Shown: piece after piece, positions 21,407 to 33,469 of the stretch | Layout: every line of letters starts with the position of its first letter | How positions within the stretch are numbered: the stretch's first letter is position 1 | Assembly (NCBI RefSeq): GCF_030272615.1 | Contig: NC_081407.1 | Coordinates: forward strand, 265,422,574-265,486,573 | Source: Cryptomeria japonica | Lineage: Eukaryota > Streptophyta > Pinopsida > Cupressales > Cupressaceae | Reading direction: 5' to 3' | DNA: 64,000 nt | Notes under the pieces: model-generated | What the model saw: the letters and a program-made list of their open reading frames with translations, nothing else | Told to the model about the DNA's origin: nothing | Database searches by the model: none | Program-made: the position numbers and the translations under genes

Positions 21407-23424
21407 AAAGTTCGGACTTTTGATACGTCATAGACCGAGCTGGAAGAAAGTTCAGGTTTTGGAGGGGTCATCGACTGAGGTACAAACTTGTTGAATTTCC
21501 TTGATCTTTATTTCAGGCTCAAATGCCTTGGGTTGATCTTCTTCCGTCATCCTCGTGATCATCAACTCTATCATCTTTCATCTTCCAGCGGGAGATTTCA
21601 ACGGGCACTGATTGAGCTTTAAGTGAGGTCGTGGTTTAGACAAGGCACTAACTGTGAAAGTTCGAACTTTCACTAGGTCACTACTCAAAGATAGCTACCT
21701 TCACTTACTCAATCACTTCAACTTCATCAAACATTAAAGATTTAACCTTCAAAATGCTCATGTCATGTCTCCTCCTTGATTGTTATATATAGCCTAAAAT
21801 AAAATAATTATTATTTATTAATTAATATGATATAATATTTATCAACGAATGATTATTTGAAATTTATTCGTTAAATATTATTATTTAATTAATATTTATT
21901 AATATTCATTATTAATAATATTCTTGAAATATAAGTTAATATTATATTAAAGATTGTCTTGGAACAAGACTTTACAATCTTCTAAAATCCAACTCAATTC
22001 CCTTTGCAAGGATATGCAACACACCACGCTATAAGATGCCACACATATTGACTTCAATCAATCTTACACGTGTGGCCTCAGATGAACGATGCATCGAAAG
22101 AGATATAGTGAGCGGTAAAGATCACGACACCTTGGTAGACAAATCTTTATGACTCTGGCAAAATCATTACAACATCGCTGAAGGATGAATACAATAATAT
22201 AAGAGTGGTGATATTAAAATTGATATTTTTATATCTATCGCTCCAATGCCTGTAATGTTTGGCAATCACTTTTATGATGAGTTCCACCTACTATTGAAGG
22301 CATGAACACAGGCTGTGAGAATGTTGATTGTGAAATGCATAATGTATCGATGGTCAATCTCCTTGGGAGATAGTCAACAATTGTTCTCTGTCTGATGCAT
22401 CAAGGCATATAAGGTGTTATGCAGCAGGTGATTATTTATAGTACGTAAATCTTCTTTGGGAACTAGTTCATTATCGGACCGCCGAAGTTAGTGAGGAAGT
22501 AGCGCAGCATGAAGAGTGATTACCAATAGTAAAGAGATGCAGTTTATCAAACTAATGCAAGTCTCTTACCTTTACTAAAAAACCACGATTAGTCAGGTAT
22601 GTGATTATGTTTAGATAAGATAATGAAATTTAGGAAAAAGACACACTACTTCATTAATGATTGAAGAGTCACAACTCTTAAGGGAAGAACATATGAGAGA
22701 TATATAAGGCAGATCTAAAATATTTTTGGGGATATAGAGGAAGGAATGGAAGAATAAGAGATTATTATCATCTGCAGATCCAAAATTACTGACAGGCAGT
22801 AAATGTCCTTTTTCTTGGTGATGTGCTTAATATATGAAGTCTGATAATGTTCTTATACAGAACTTAATAATTAAATAATTATTGAAATAATATAATAGTT
22901 ATAATTACTATAATATTTTATAAAGAACTACTCTGCAGTAAAACATATATAATACTATCTGAAAATAAATAAACATATGTGTGTGTGTGTGTGTGTGTAG
23001 AAATAGTAATTTGAATAAACAAATAAGTCTGAGACTATAAATCAGATTGAATTATCAACTTAATATCAGGAAGAAGATTATGATAACACTGATTTGATTC
23101 ATGTTAAGATAGATTTGTCTCCTACTCAAGTTAGTTTTAAGTCAAAATGTATAGAAATAAATTAATTAGGGTTAAAACAGGCCTAAACCTATTAGGGGAC
23201 ATTACAGCTCATCTCGCTTAGCAAAAACATCTTCATCTTGGATCAGACCCTAGAGGGGTCACTGACTGAGCAAGGGAGAGATTGGATTTTGGAGGAGGCA
23301 CTGACTAGAAAAGTTTGGACTTTTGAGGGGTCGCTAACTATCAGGTGAGAAAGTTCAGACTTTCTGGGGGTCACTGATTTGAGAGCTAAGGCCAGGCGGG
23401 GGATTGGGGGGGTCACTGACTGTG
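21407..23424 (-). repeat. Palindrome-containing repeat array upstream of E1 copy 2
   Basis: Plus-strand units combine a near-palindrome, AAAGTTCGGACTTT or variants, with a GGGGTCACTGACTGAG tail. Units start near 21407, 21447, 21657, 23241, 23279, 23308, 23350 and 23401. The array is split by the solo LTR at 21761-23206. It occupies the same place relative to the E1 promoter as the hairpin array of copy 1, but the motif is unrelated in sequence. Confidence 0.7.
21761..23206 (+). mobile_element. Solo LTR, 1446 bp, target duplication GCTCA
   Basis: The block begins TGTCATGTCTCC and ends GGGGACATTACA. It is flanked by identical GCTCA at 21756-21760 and 23207-23211. It is AT-rich with a (GT)10 tract at 22979-22998 and no ORF. 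The end GGGGACATTACA closely matches the LTR end at 8179 (GGGGATATTACA), which suggests plus orientation and a related gypsy family. Recombination between two LTRs is the usual origin of such remnants. Confidence 0.85.
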
Positions 23425-24184
23425 ACTTGACTTAGCCAAATTTTGAGCGAAAATCACTCACCTTGCCAACTCAAAGGGGTCCTTAGTCATTATTTGAGGA
23501 CTTCTTCACAATCTAAGTCTCCATATTGCAACAATGATTTGAATCTCATAGTAATCCCTATGCTTGACTCTATTATCTCCATCTCAGGTGATGATGATCA
23601 AATGAAATGGTCATCATGTATCGCTCATATCTTAGGTGTTGAGGAACAAATCCACTCAGCATCATTTCATCTAAAGGATCGGACTACCACCTAACCTAAC
23701 TAAAACCCTAAAACTAAAGCAAAAGAGGGTGTACCCATTTGTGATGGGCGATGTGTGAAATGGTCACAACAAGGCCCAAGTTGCATTTCTAGTTAGATCT
23801 AACCTTTTATCCTTATGAAGACATACATGGAAACTGTTCATGTGATTGTGCATTAGAGATGGCATTTGTTATGGTTGGGTTTGGAGAATATTCCTCCCTG
23901 TTGGTTACCTGATATGGCAGAATTATACTCCAAATTACTCTTTGGTTCTAATAGGTAGTCTTGCTATTTTGTTACAAATAATTTGACATGTTTCCTCTAG
24001 TATTAATTAATCAATGACTATAATAGTATATTTTTGGAATTTGGTGTCAAAGGCCAGCATACCAGAGAATTAATTTGTTGTCTTTCCATGGTTTTAGTCT
24101 TGTTTATATAAGTTTTATGGCCTTGGTAAAAGATGAGTGCAATTGCCATGGTGACTTGAAAATCAAGAATATAAATTTGTCATG
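23425..24184. other. No gene seen; probable far-upstream part of E1 copy 2
   Basis: No recognisable coding motif; an 83-aa ORF at 23443-23694 appears accidental. The sequence follows the repeat array without a visible border and may belong to E1 copy 2. No 5' LTR matching 15275-16203 was found here. Confidence 0.4.
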
Positions 24185-24189
24185 TTCCA

Positions 24190-25623
24190 TGTAATGGCCC
24201 CTTATGGGATGTTCCTATCTTGCCCTAAAATTACCAATTCAATAAAAAAAAGAAATATTGTACATTCAAAATACAAACTTACCAATTAACAATTTCCTTA
24301 ACAACATAAACTTTGGCTTAAACCTTGCAATAACGTTAGTCAACATTTGAAATAATTCATAAGACCAATTATTCCACAAAGGTTAGCGATCCAGAAACAT
24401 ATAAATGCATATATATTAATAAGCCTCTGCAACGTCTCCTAATTTATTTATAAATAGGATTCTATAATAAATCATCTAATAACATCCCTCATTGGGATCT
24501 AATCTATAGTTTCATTTCCAAGAATCAACCATAGTAGGGATTGGAGAGGAAGCGCAATAGGGCACCCAGAACATCTGTCACGTCTAAGCCCAAGGGTGCG
24601 AAGCATCCAACCAAGACAACTCAGCCCCTTGGCCCACAAGTGGCAGGAACATCCAACCAAGACAATTCCATCCAACTTGAGGTGGCCTAATTAGAAGGGG
24701 ATCCCGTATCTGCTTTCCCAATTGTGGCTCCACAATAAGGTGCCCAAAACGTTCACCACAACTAAGCCCAAGAGCGTGGAGCATCCAACCAAGACAACTC
24801 GACCCCTTGGCCCACAAGTGGCAGGTACATCCAACCAAGACAATTCCATCCAACTTGGGGTGGCCTTCTTAGAAGGGGATCCCGTATCTGCTCTCCCAAT
24901 TGTGGTTCTTCACTACCCCATACATGCTTTCTTGTAAGAAGATAAATTAGTTAACTAAATAATTATGGGAGTCTAGATATTATTATCTATCTTACTACAT
25001 AAGAGATCATACGATGAACAATATCATCACTTGCATACCACAAGTCTTGATAAATCACAAGGTGGTTCTTTTCCGAATGCAGGTTGCTTCTATCAGATCT
25101 GATGTCCTTTGCTTAATAACAGATATTCTGCTAGTTTACTAGCAATCTCTGGTGGATGCAATTTATATATAATGCCTGTCCCTGCTGGGTGTAAGGTATA
25201 CAAACCTATATCCAAATCTGCTCTGCTCTGATCTTTTTGACAAATGCAGATTTTTTATCTGTAGAAGAACTTCTAATCATCTTTGATGCCTTTCCTCCGA
25301 CTAAGGCTCTTCCTTATATAGTTCTCATAGGAGACGAAAGGACAACTCTCTTCACCGCGCCCCTTTCCCTTGGCAAGGGATGTGCCTCTGCAAACTGAGC
25401 AGTTGACTTATCAAACCCTAGGTCAGCTCCTTAAAGGGATTATTTCGAATATTGCTCTCAAGTGTCCTTCCTGTCGGCCCCTCAACCATAATTCCATTTA
25501 ATTCTAGTAGGCCATTTCTAAATCATAACCTGAATTTAATAATTTCTAAATTAGGTTGGCATAAATTCAATGGATTATTTTATTATTTAGGGCTGCGATT
25601 CAGATCTTAGACGGGGCATGACA
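24190..25623 (+). mobile_element. Solo LTR, 1434 bp, target duplication TTCCA
   Basis: It starts TGTAATGGCCCC and ends GGGGCATGACA, with TTCCA on both sides (24185-24189 and 25624-25628). The termini are of the same type as the solo LTR at 21761. A TTATATAG box lies near 25315. A tandem duplication (24555-24910) sits in the first third. No ORF of interest is present. Confidence 0.85.
24555..24910. repeat. Tandem duplication, period 178 bp, inside a solo LTR
   Basis: Two units start at CAATAGGGCACCC (24555) and CAATAAGGTGCCC (24733) and share long stretches such as GGCCCACAAGTGGCAGG and AGAAGGGGATCCCGTATCTG. Scattered differences show it is not a recent copy. Confidence 0.85.
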
Positions 25624-25628
25624 TTCCA

Positions 25629-27220
25629 GGCCAATTTAAGCATTTGAAAATTAGAATCAGGCAAATAAATTCATTTAATAACAAATGACCCCTAAGTTTC
25701 CTTCAATAACCAAAGTCTTCAAGCACACACCCAAAACTGAACAGACTCTTTGTCCTAGTCATGTTCCCTGAGAACCTTCCAAGGGCCACTTTAAGCAAGA
25801 CTCTGCTTTAATAAATCACTATTAACTTTGAATAAACTCATTTAACTTCATAAAGGATTCTGTTCCTGTGCATTGTTATGAACACCACAAACTAGTTAGT
25901 AACCTCTTTAGGAACCAAACTGAAATAAGATAATTTGCTCAAATATATTGGAGAATGCAAGGTAGTTTATAAACGTAGTTGGCAAAAGAATAGAAGTAGT
26001 CACTTCCAAAGGTACAGAATTTTCACAATTTATCTACTATGTATGAAGGACCTCTATACCACCATTATAGATTAAACTTTTAAGTTGAAGAAATGGAATC
26101 ATTCAAAAAACTGAGATTGCCTACTTTTTCAACAACTCACAACTCACATCAACAAATCCTTCCTCAGGACTAAGTATGCTCAAGGAAGCATGTCAATCCA
26201 GACTCAGTGATCATTTGTCGAGACTTGAGATCCTTTTAAGACTTAGCAAGTCCTAAGGATATCGCTGGGATATAGAAGTTACCAATAATTTCTTCTCCCA
26301 GTTGCACTGAACTCAAATCATAAGTTGATAGGATATAATGCAAATCTTCCATAGCTATTCTATAGCTTGTGGAAAGATAATGGAGGTTAAATGCATGGAA
26401 AAAGAAGCATAGCAAATTCCCATGTTTAGAATACTATATAATGGATTTAAGGACATTGATTTATTTTGCCAGTTGGAGTGGTTTCCAAGCATGACAACGT
26501 AAGGAAACTATGCAACTAGAATGTTTATGCACCGATTTGTGAGTACCATGAGATGGTTGCCCAGCAACTTACCCTTTTGCAGTTGCTGAAGATAGAGAAA
26601 AGATAGAGCAAAGCAATTGTATCCAATAGTTCTAGTGATGAGAAGTAGTTTATGAGATATCCATCAAATAATGACTCCAAAATATGAGCTTGTTGCTCAG
26701 CGGTACCTATGTAGTGTGCATGATTGAACATTTTGTTTTTTGCCATTTCTCTAACCTAATGACTCCTTAATATGGAAATTCTATTGATGAAATATCAATT
26801 GTGATTGACATTAAGACTATCAAATGGATTATGGCATCCAGGGTTTGTTACTGCAACTATCCCACATAGTATTGAGTACTTTTTGAGTTTCACGCTTCTT
26901 TTGGTTTGTTCAAGTTATTTTTAGTTTATTTGCATTTTAATAAGCTGAATATTTAGTTTTATAGATAATTTTAATTGTTTTCCCAAAAAAAATTGCTATC
27001 CTCAAGATTGCACCTCTCCTTATCCCCAAAGCCTAAAGAATCTCGGAGAAAGGGGTGAGATTATAGATAACTGTTGTCATTTTATGACACCCTTGGTCCA
27101 TCAGTGAGAACCGATCAAAGATACAATCCATGGACTAGCGCTGCCCTGGTTGATCAAGGAGAAAAGCAATGGAATTATGAAGTGTGAAGTGTTGTCTTGT
27201 CTGAAGTAAGTCCCTTAGTC
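25629..27220. other. No recognisable gene
   Basis: Mixed-composition DNA with no motif-bearing ORF. TGTTGTCATTTTATGACACC near 27068 resembles an LTR start and may open the LTR that holds the following hairpin array, but its other end was not located. Confidence 0.4.
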
Positions 27221-27959
27221 CGGAACTCCGAAACACCGAGGTTCCTTTCCTTAGTCTCCTTCTCTTCCCCGGAACTCCAGAACCTCGTGGTTCTGAAGTT
27301 CCCTCCTTGGTCTTTTCCTTTCTTTCTTCGGAACTCCGGAACCCCGAGGTTCCAAAGTTCCTTTCCTTAGACTTTTCCTTTCCTTGTCTCCTCTTATGTT
27401 CCCCGGAACCCCAAGGTTCCGAAGTTCCTTCCCTTTGCCTTCTCTTCTTCCCTTTCCCGGAACTCCGAAACCCCGAGGTTCCGAAGTTCCTCCCTTTCCT
27501 TCCTCCTTCTCTTCAATTCCCCGGAACTCTAGAACCCCGAGGTTCCAAAGATCTTTTCCCTTGCCTTCCCGGAACTCCGAAACCCCGAGGTTCCGAAGTT
27601 CCTTCCTTGCTGCCTTTTCCCTCCTCCCCGGAACTCCGGAACCCCGAGGTTCTGAAGTTCCTTCCTTGCTCCTTTTCCTGTTCCTTCCCTTGCCCTTTTC
27701 TTTTCCCGGAACTTCAGAACCCAAAGTTCCTTTGCTAGGTCTCCACTTTTCCTTTCCTTGTCTTCTTCCCTTTCCCGGATTTCCGAAACCCTGGGGTTCT
27801 GAAGTTCCTTTCCTCGTCTCCTTCCCCCTCCCTGAAACTTCGGAACCCCGAGGTTCCTTCCCTTGTCTCCTTCTCTCTTTCCCGGAACTTCGAAACCCCG
27901 AGGTTCCAAAGTTCCTTCCTTAGTCTTCGCCACTTCGGGAACCCAAGTTTCCAAAGTCC
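27221..27959 (+). repeat. Array of 13 GGAAC hairpins in a pyrimidine-rich tract
   Basis: Thirteen modules carry the inverted repeat GGAACTCCGGAACC facing GGTTCCGAAGTTCC, centred on a CCGA-like core. They start near 27221, 27271, 27330, 27405, 27459, 27523, 27571, 27630, 27708, 27777, 27833, 27884 and 27938. Steps vary from 48 to 78 bp. The spacers are nearly pure C/T on this strand (for example CCTTGTCTCCTTCTCTTCCC). Modules at 27405, 27708 and 27833 are shortened. Overlapping ORFs on both strands are low-complexity by-products. Confidence 0.9.
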
Positions 27960-28345
27960 TCCGACTTCCTTCCGGCTTGCAACACTTTCGGATGGCGTGA
28001 TCAACACTCAAAGCTGTAAATGCTCCAACGACTCTTGTGACTTGTGCGCCTTCTTTTGTGGAGCTACAGGGGTGCATTTAATGAGTTTGCAGGATTTCCA
28101 TCAAGAGAGGTACAAGGCCATGCTTATTGTGGTTACTTATGTCATGCCTGCATGCTCTAACTTTGGAATGTCAGTCAATCGACCTTCTTGAAGTGCCTTT
28201 CTTCTTAGGATTGCATTTTCAAGGTATGGCTAGGTTGCTTATATGTACAGAATGTCGGGTGCATGCACTTCCCTACATTCCCTACACACACAAGGGTCAA
28301 GGCTTCTCTTCCTTGACCAATGGTCTCTCCTCTGCGACCATTTTC

Positions 28346-28353
28346 TATATAAG
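28346..28353 (+). promoter_or_regulatory. TATA box downstream of the GGAAC hairpin array
   Basis: TATATAAG lies about 390 bp after the last hairpin, followed by a T-rich leader typical of LTR R regions. The 27.2-29.0 kb stretch is therefore probably an LTR, although its ends were not fixed. Confidence 0.5.
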
Positions 28354-29246
28354 GGATGTTAAGCCTCATTGTAATGGGTTCTCACCTTGCTGGCTTGAGC
28401 TATTCTATGCTCTTCACTTCTCTTGTATTTATCTTGCATTTTTGCAACTGTAAGTTTGGCCATTGGCCTTTGAATGAATTGAAATTACCATTCTTGCCTT
28501 CCTTCAACTTATGCATGTTGTGTATGTTTCCTTACCTTCATCATAGGTGTATGTTTTGTGGCTCTTCTCTCATATATGTTGTGTTAATTTATTTTTGAGT
28601 GACTTGTGGGAAATCTTCTCCCCTTTGACATTTAGCAAAATCTAACTTCCATACATGCATTGGGATCACTCATGCAACTGAAGTTTGTGCATCTCCTAAG
28701 TGTTTCAGTTGATTCTTTGTGTCATTTCGGGTAGGGAGAGAAACAATCTCTTATCTTGGTGCATCACCTCCTTTCATTTTAAGCATTTCTCTATTTCCTT
28801 TTCCTCTGCAAGCTGTTAGGATAGGCTTAGAAGTAAGATTTGAAGTGTTGAGTTGGTTCAACACCTACACCTAGATTGAGAAGGAAGTCGGCCTTCTCCG
28901 GAGACTCAACCCCCTTGCGCAAGGTCCCACACTTCAGGGTTGTTTCCATGTTTCACAAGGTTGTTGAGTTGATAACTCAGCAAGGGTGCAAGCTTTGGTG
29001 ATAACAATAACTAAAGTGGATATTTAACCAATGCTTGGGTGATGGTCATATGACATATTATAATAATGTAGATATCTTTGTTCATTATCTGCATAGGATA
29101 ATTGACATGGAAAAGACCCTCAAAGAATCCCTTGGCTCTACTAGAGACAATCTTCTCTTGTACATTCCTAAAGTGCATCCCAGACATTATTATCGTTGGA
29201 AACATTGTCATTGATGTCAAAATGTGTTTTGTTCAATAAGGGAGAT
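28354..29246 (+). other. Probable LTR R/U5 and 3' end of a copia-type element; no gene
   Basis: Downstream of the TATA box the sequence continues as non-coding LTR-like DNA to about 28990, with ACCCCCTTGCGCAAGGTCCCAC near 28913-28930. From about 29190, words such as GTCATTGATGTCAAA and a purine tract AATAAGGGAGAT (29235-29246) suggest the 3' edge of a copia internal region. No intact ORF with a recognisable motif is present. Confidence 0.4.
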
Positions 29247-30118
29247 TGTTGGAAATATGGTCATTGATGTCAAAGTGAAATTGTTCGAAATATGGTCATT
29301 GATGACAAAGGTTGTTGATGTCAAAGTTTGGGAGATTGTTTTTTATATTGGCTTTAATTGGAGGTTGACTCATGGAATTTTATTATTTTGAAAGAGATGA
29401 AATTAGAGGCCAACTCATAAATTTTAATATTTTGAAAGAAGTAAAATTGGAGGCTGACTGATGGAATTTTATCATTATGATTTAATTTTATAAGGCCAAC
29501 CTATGTGTTTTATGTAATTAATTTTGGAACCCAAAGGGTATAAAAAGGTTAAGCGTGTTTGTAAGTATGATGTGTGAGAAAATATTTTATTATTCGAATA
29601 CAAAGCAGAGTAGATTTAATGTAGAGCAGATTTAATGCAAAGCAGATTTAATACAGAGCAGATTTAATACAGAGCAGATTTTGTGAAGTGTGAAAGTGCA
29701 GAAAAAAATTGACCATCATCTGTTGAAGAAGCAACATCCAGAAGGTGGAATTTTGCAGAAGAGGTTGGTGCCTCCTAAAAGAAGGGAATGGTGTCTCTTG
29801 TTGAGTTGATGATCAATTGTGGAGATTGGTGTCTCCAGTAGGTTGGTGCCTACAAACTTTGTAAGTGGGGATTGGTGTCCCCAGTGGGTTGATGCCTGCA
29901 AATATTGTAAGATCATTTTATTTTTGTTGTGGCTGGTTTTGGACAGTAGATCCAAGCAATCCTTCTCTGTAGTTTTTCCCCGGAAGAGTTTCCACATAAA
30001 TCTTGTGTTCTTAATTGTCTGGATCTTGTGTGTTTGCTATTATTGTGGTTGTTAAATTTTAAATAAGTTCAAGTTCTTATACTGCCCCCCTCCCCTCTCA
30101 GTATAAGTGTGCTCATCA
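29247..30118 (+). mobile_element. Copia-type LTR
   Basis: The block starts TGTTGGAAATATGG directly after a purine-rich tract and ends near GTGCTCATCA. It has TATAAAAA at 29539-29546 and the string CCCCGGAAGAGTTTCCACATAAA near 29980, a layout also seen in the E4 LTRs (compare 52126-52155). The flanking 5-mers differ (GAGAT, ATTAT), so it is a 3' LTR or fragment rather than a clean solo LTR. The GGAAATATGGTCATTGATG string is repeated near its left end. The right end is approximate. Confidence 0.55.
29609..29688 (+). repeat. Minisatellite, five 16-bp units
   Basis: Units of AGCAGATTTAATACAG begin at 29609, 29625, 29641, 29657 and 29673 with exact 16-bp spacing; the first and last units vary most. 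It lies about 65 bp after the TATA box of the copia-type LTR, so it would fall in the transcribed R/leader part. Confidence 0.85.
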
Positions 30119-31749
30119 ATTATGTTGTGTTTCAAGTGGCTTCCATACAGGACCTTGCATGGGACTGGCTCATGCATTGATGCTTTTGATATGGTGCTCG
30201 TAATGGCTAGGTGTGGAGACTTTTCGTTCATGTTAGTTATCTGAATTTGTATTTTGATATCATGACACAGAACAGGGATACTCAAAATTAACATCCTGTT
30301 TTCCTAGATAGTCTTGTTCTTTGAGTTTGCATTACTTATGATAGTCAGAAGACTTTCTTCGACTACTGGTGATAGTTGGATTTTTTTGGAAGTCAGAATA
30401 TAAGGCCAATTTACTGCAATCTGTGACTTCTATTTTAACAGTATTTTCTGATTGGCATACATCTTTGCGCCTTGAAGAAAAATGAATGTGACTACACTGG
30501 TGACTTGCACATCACAAAAAAAAATTTCTCTAGATCATGAGCACACTCCCAAAACTTAACAGTCTTTTTTGTTGTCCTGTGCTCTAAAAAATTTATAAGA
30601 GCCACTTTGGGCAAGCCTATAACTAATGTAAGCTTTGAAAGGAGCATGTTTACCTTCTTAACATGGCATAGTAATGATAACACACACTAGAGTTTACTAA
30701 CATCTTTGCTAATCATATATCAATAAAATCATTCACTCATACCAGACAGTACAATGACAATGAATGAAGTTGGAAAATGCCACGAAAGATCAATCTGCTG
30801 CTTTCCACAAACAAATAAAATGGAGTTCATTTCAGTCTCTTTCTGGATCTCACAGGTGAAACATGGTCAGTTGAAGGCAATGGCTGAATCTCTCATCAAA
30901 CACTCCACCAACCCTGGAAACCAGTGTTACTGCTTTTATGCATTTCATGTTTCCTTCACTGTTATGTTCTGTCTTACTTTCATTTTTCACTGGCAATTAT
31001 AGTCTTAGTTGTTTGCCACAGCTATATTTGTACTAATTGGGGTACTCTCCCCAGTTCTGATTCTAAATGATTTTATTTATCATTAGTAAATGTAATCGCA
31101 AAATCTACAATTTGCAATGGATTCTCATGTTCCTGAACTTATATCAAGGTGCAGAGTGATGCAAATAAATAATCTGTTTCTGGTTCTTGATTCATGCTAC
31201 ATTGGTGCTAGTTACAGGAATACCTGGAGATACAGCACACATGGTATGGTATAGCATGTCATTAGGTTATTTTTATAAATGATAAGGATGTTCATTGTTT
31301 ATGGTTTACTCCTCTAATCCACTAAGCCTCCTTTTTGAGGAGGAGATGAACACAGGAATTGAACAAGGGAGCACCTATAGCTTTAAAATAAAAAATATTA
31401 TTTAATTTTACTACAGATATTGGCTAGAGAAAAGCTGCCTTAATTGTGGCTAAAGATTCAAAAATACACTCTCCAGCAAACAAAACATGCATATATATTG
31501 GTAGTGCAGTGTAATAGAATAAATTTAAGACACTCGTAAAAGCATGACCATGCAGACTGCGGGCGCATATCCCCCTTTCTGTAATAAGGACGCAGTGAAG
31601 GGCTTAGCTGCTCCTAGTAGTACCTTGCAGACTGCACCATAAAGCTGATGAGTGGAGTTGTCACCACGAAAATTGAAGCAGAAATATTTCTCACAGGAGA
31701 TATTCAGCAGTGTTCCACACATATGCATCCCCAGGGATTGGATGACATC
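30119..31749. other. No recognisable gene
   Basis: Several short ORFs occur but none shows a known motif. I looked here on the minus strand for the homeodomain exon expected downstream of the WOX-like exons and did not find one. Confidence 0.45.
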
Positions 31750-32828
31750 TCAGAGATCCCCAAGACTTAAGAATTTGAAGAAATGTCCTCTTTTATCAGG
31801 ACCGGACAGCCTGCTGCATTTGGTGCCTAAAAATAAAAGAAGTAAACTTTTTAAGGAAAGTAATTCTAAAACCCTTAAAAACCTAAAAGAAGCTAAAATT
31901 CCGCAGTTGTGTTTACTTTATAATATTTCATCTGCTTTGGTTTGCTTATACTATTTTAATAGACATCCCCAAAATTTGGTAAGTTTTTGCCATCCCAATG
32001 TCTTGCTGTCTCGGAATCTTAGAGAAACACCGTCATTCAAGGACCAGGTATTTCCATCACCCATTTAGCACTTTTATTTTCTAGTGGTAGCTTCAAAGTG
32101 ATTAATGTCTTACAAATTCTTCTTAATATCCAAAAGTCGCCCGATTTATCCATACAATAAGCAATACCAAAAACTGAAGAAAACGATAGCACCAATTGTA
32201 TGCAAAAGACCCTTGAATTTTTGAAACGGCACCTGCAGACAAAAATACATAATGTACATACAGCTACATACAACATACATATATATGTTTGCTGAGTTTT
32301 CCTTCTTTTATGTCTAAGTAATTGAATTTATATGAGTTTTTCTTTGTTTTATGCCTAGGCAATTTGAATTTAATTACAATTTAGCCATCCTGTATTAATG
32401 CCATGGAAATGGAATGCTACTATGCTCAAAATTTACAAGAGTAAATATGCGAAATCAGAAAACAAATCGAGCACTTGGTAATTTTATCAAGAAAAAAACT
32501 TGAAATAAATCAGCATTTCTTAGTAGAATCAAATGTCAACTAAAGGACTTTATAAGTCAAATAAAAATTAAAGTTAACGAAAAGAAGTGAAAGATGCAAT
32601 CCAAACACATCCTTCATTGCACTTAAGCTAGCCTATACCATCGACCAACATATAGCAGTAAGAAAAGATTCACCACCGTAAAAACTAAAAATAAAAACAA
32701 ACCATGCATTTCTTTGTGTTGAACAAAAAAATAAATTAAATGGGTCGAAAAGTGAAACCAAAAACTCTAGGAAAAGATAAAAATTCAAATACGGGGGGGA
32801 AAAATGGTATTATAACTAGAGTACTCAC

Positions 32829-33469
32829 GGGAAGAAGCATAGGCTTGTTGCGACATAACCTTATGCATTTCGACCAACTGGCTACAAATAGTTGAAAAAG
32901 CGCTAATCTGCCTGCGCAAGGTCTCCATCTGTTTCTTTGTCATGACAACCTGGACAAAATAATTTAACAGAAGGAAATGGTTTTATTTAAATATTAAATG
33001 GTTCGTGAATCCTCATACTATATTTGACAATTCATTCCCATCCAAAAGAAGGTACCATAAACAAATTTGTGATGAAAAAAATAAAATTTACTTAGGGACA
33101 TCACGTTCTGTAATCAAAACTTTTACTATCAAACAAGCTTCAGGAAGAAATTCAACAAAAATATTTTCCTACTTCTTTTGAATGATGGATAAAAAAAAGT
33201 AATTCCACATGTGGATTAAGATCATTTAACAAAAATTCTTCTCAAAGCTTGTTTCGTAAATGAAATTAATGAAATTTACTATTGACTCATGAATCTCTAG
33301 TCAAAACTAGGAGGAACGTGTCTTATATTTTTTTAAATTTGGCTCAATTCTAAGTTTTGCAAATTTTATGAACGGCAGCCTAAAAAGAAAAATAAAGACA
33401 AGCCCTAACCTGGCCATTATCACCCGGCAGAATCCCTACCGAGCCTTTGTCTACTTCCTCCGCCTCCAT
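32829..33469 (-). CDS. WOX13-like (ancient-clade WOX) gene, first two exons only
   Basis: Exon 1 is 33410-33469, encoding MEAEEVDKGSVGILPGDNGQ, and ends at a GTTAGG donor. Exon 2 is 32829-32949, entered through TTTTGTCCAG and left through a GTGAGT donor. It encodes VVMTKKQMETLRRQIS and then TICSQLVEMHKVMSQQ. This closely matches the conserved stretch found before the homeodomain in ancient-clade WOX transcription factors such as WOX13. The homeodomain is not visible in the window on this strand. Either the gene is truncated, or the homeobox exons lie past a very long intron to the left, which is plausible in conifers. A possible exon 3 (31750-31826, acceptor ATTTTTAG) would stop after 25 codons, giving an 85-aa protein without DNA-binding domain; I rate that as weak. 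WOX proteins act in the nucleus in stem-cell and organ development. A TATA-like TTTATAAAA lies near 33884-33890. Confidence 0.75.

Noticed and set aside
27251-28077. Overlapping ORFs of 143-182 aa on both strands
   Set aside because: They are low-complexity translations of the GGAAC hairpin array (repeating RNPEVPKF-like words) in several frames at once, without starts in context or known domains.
31750-31826. Third exon of the WOX-like gene ending the protein at 85 aa
   Set aside because: Splice acceptor and phase fit, but the encoded residues match nothing in WOX proteins; kept only as a weak option.
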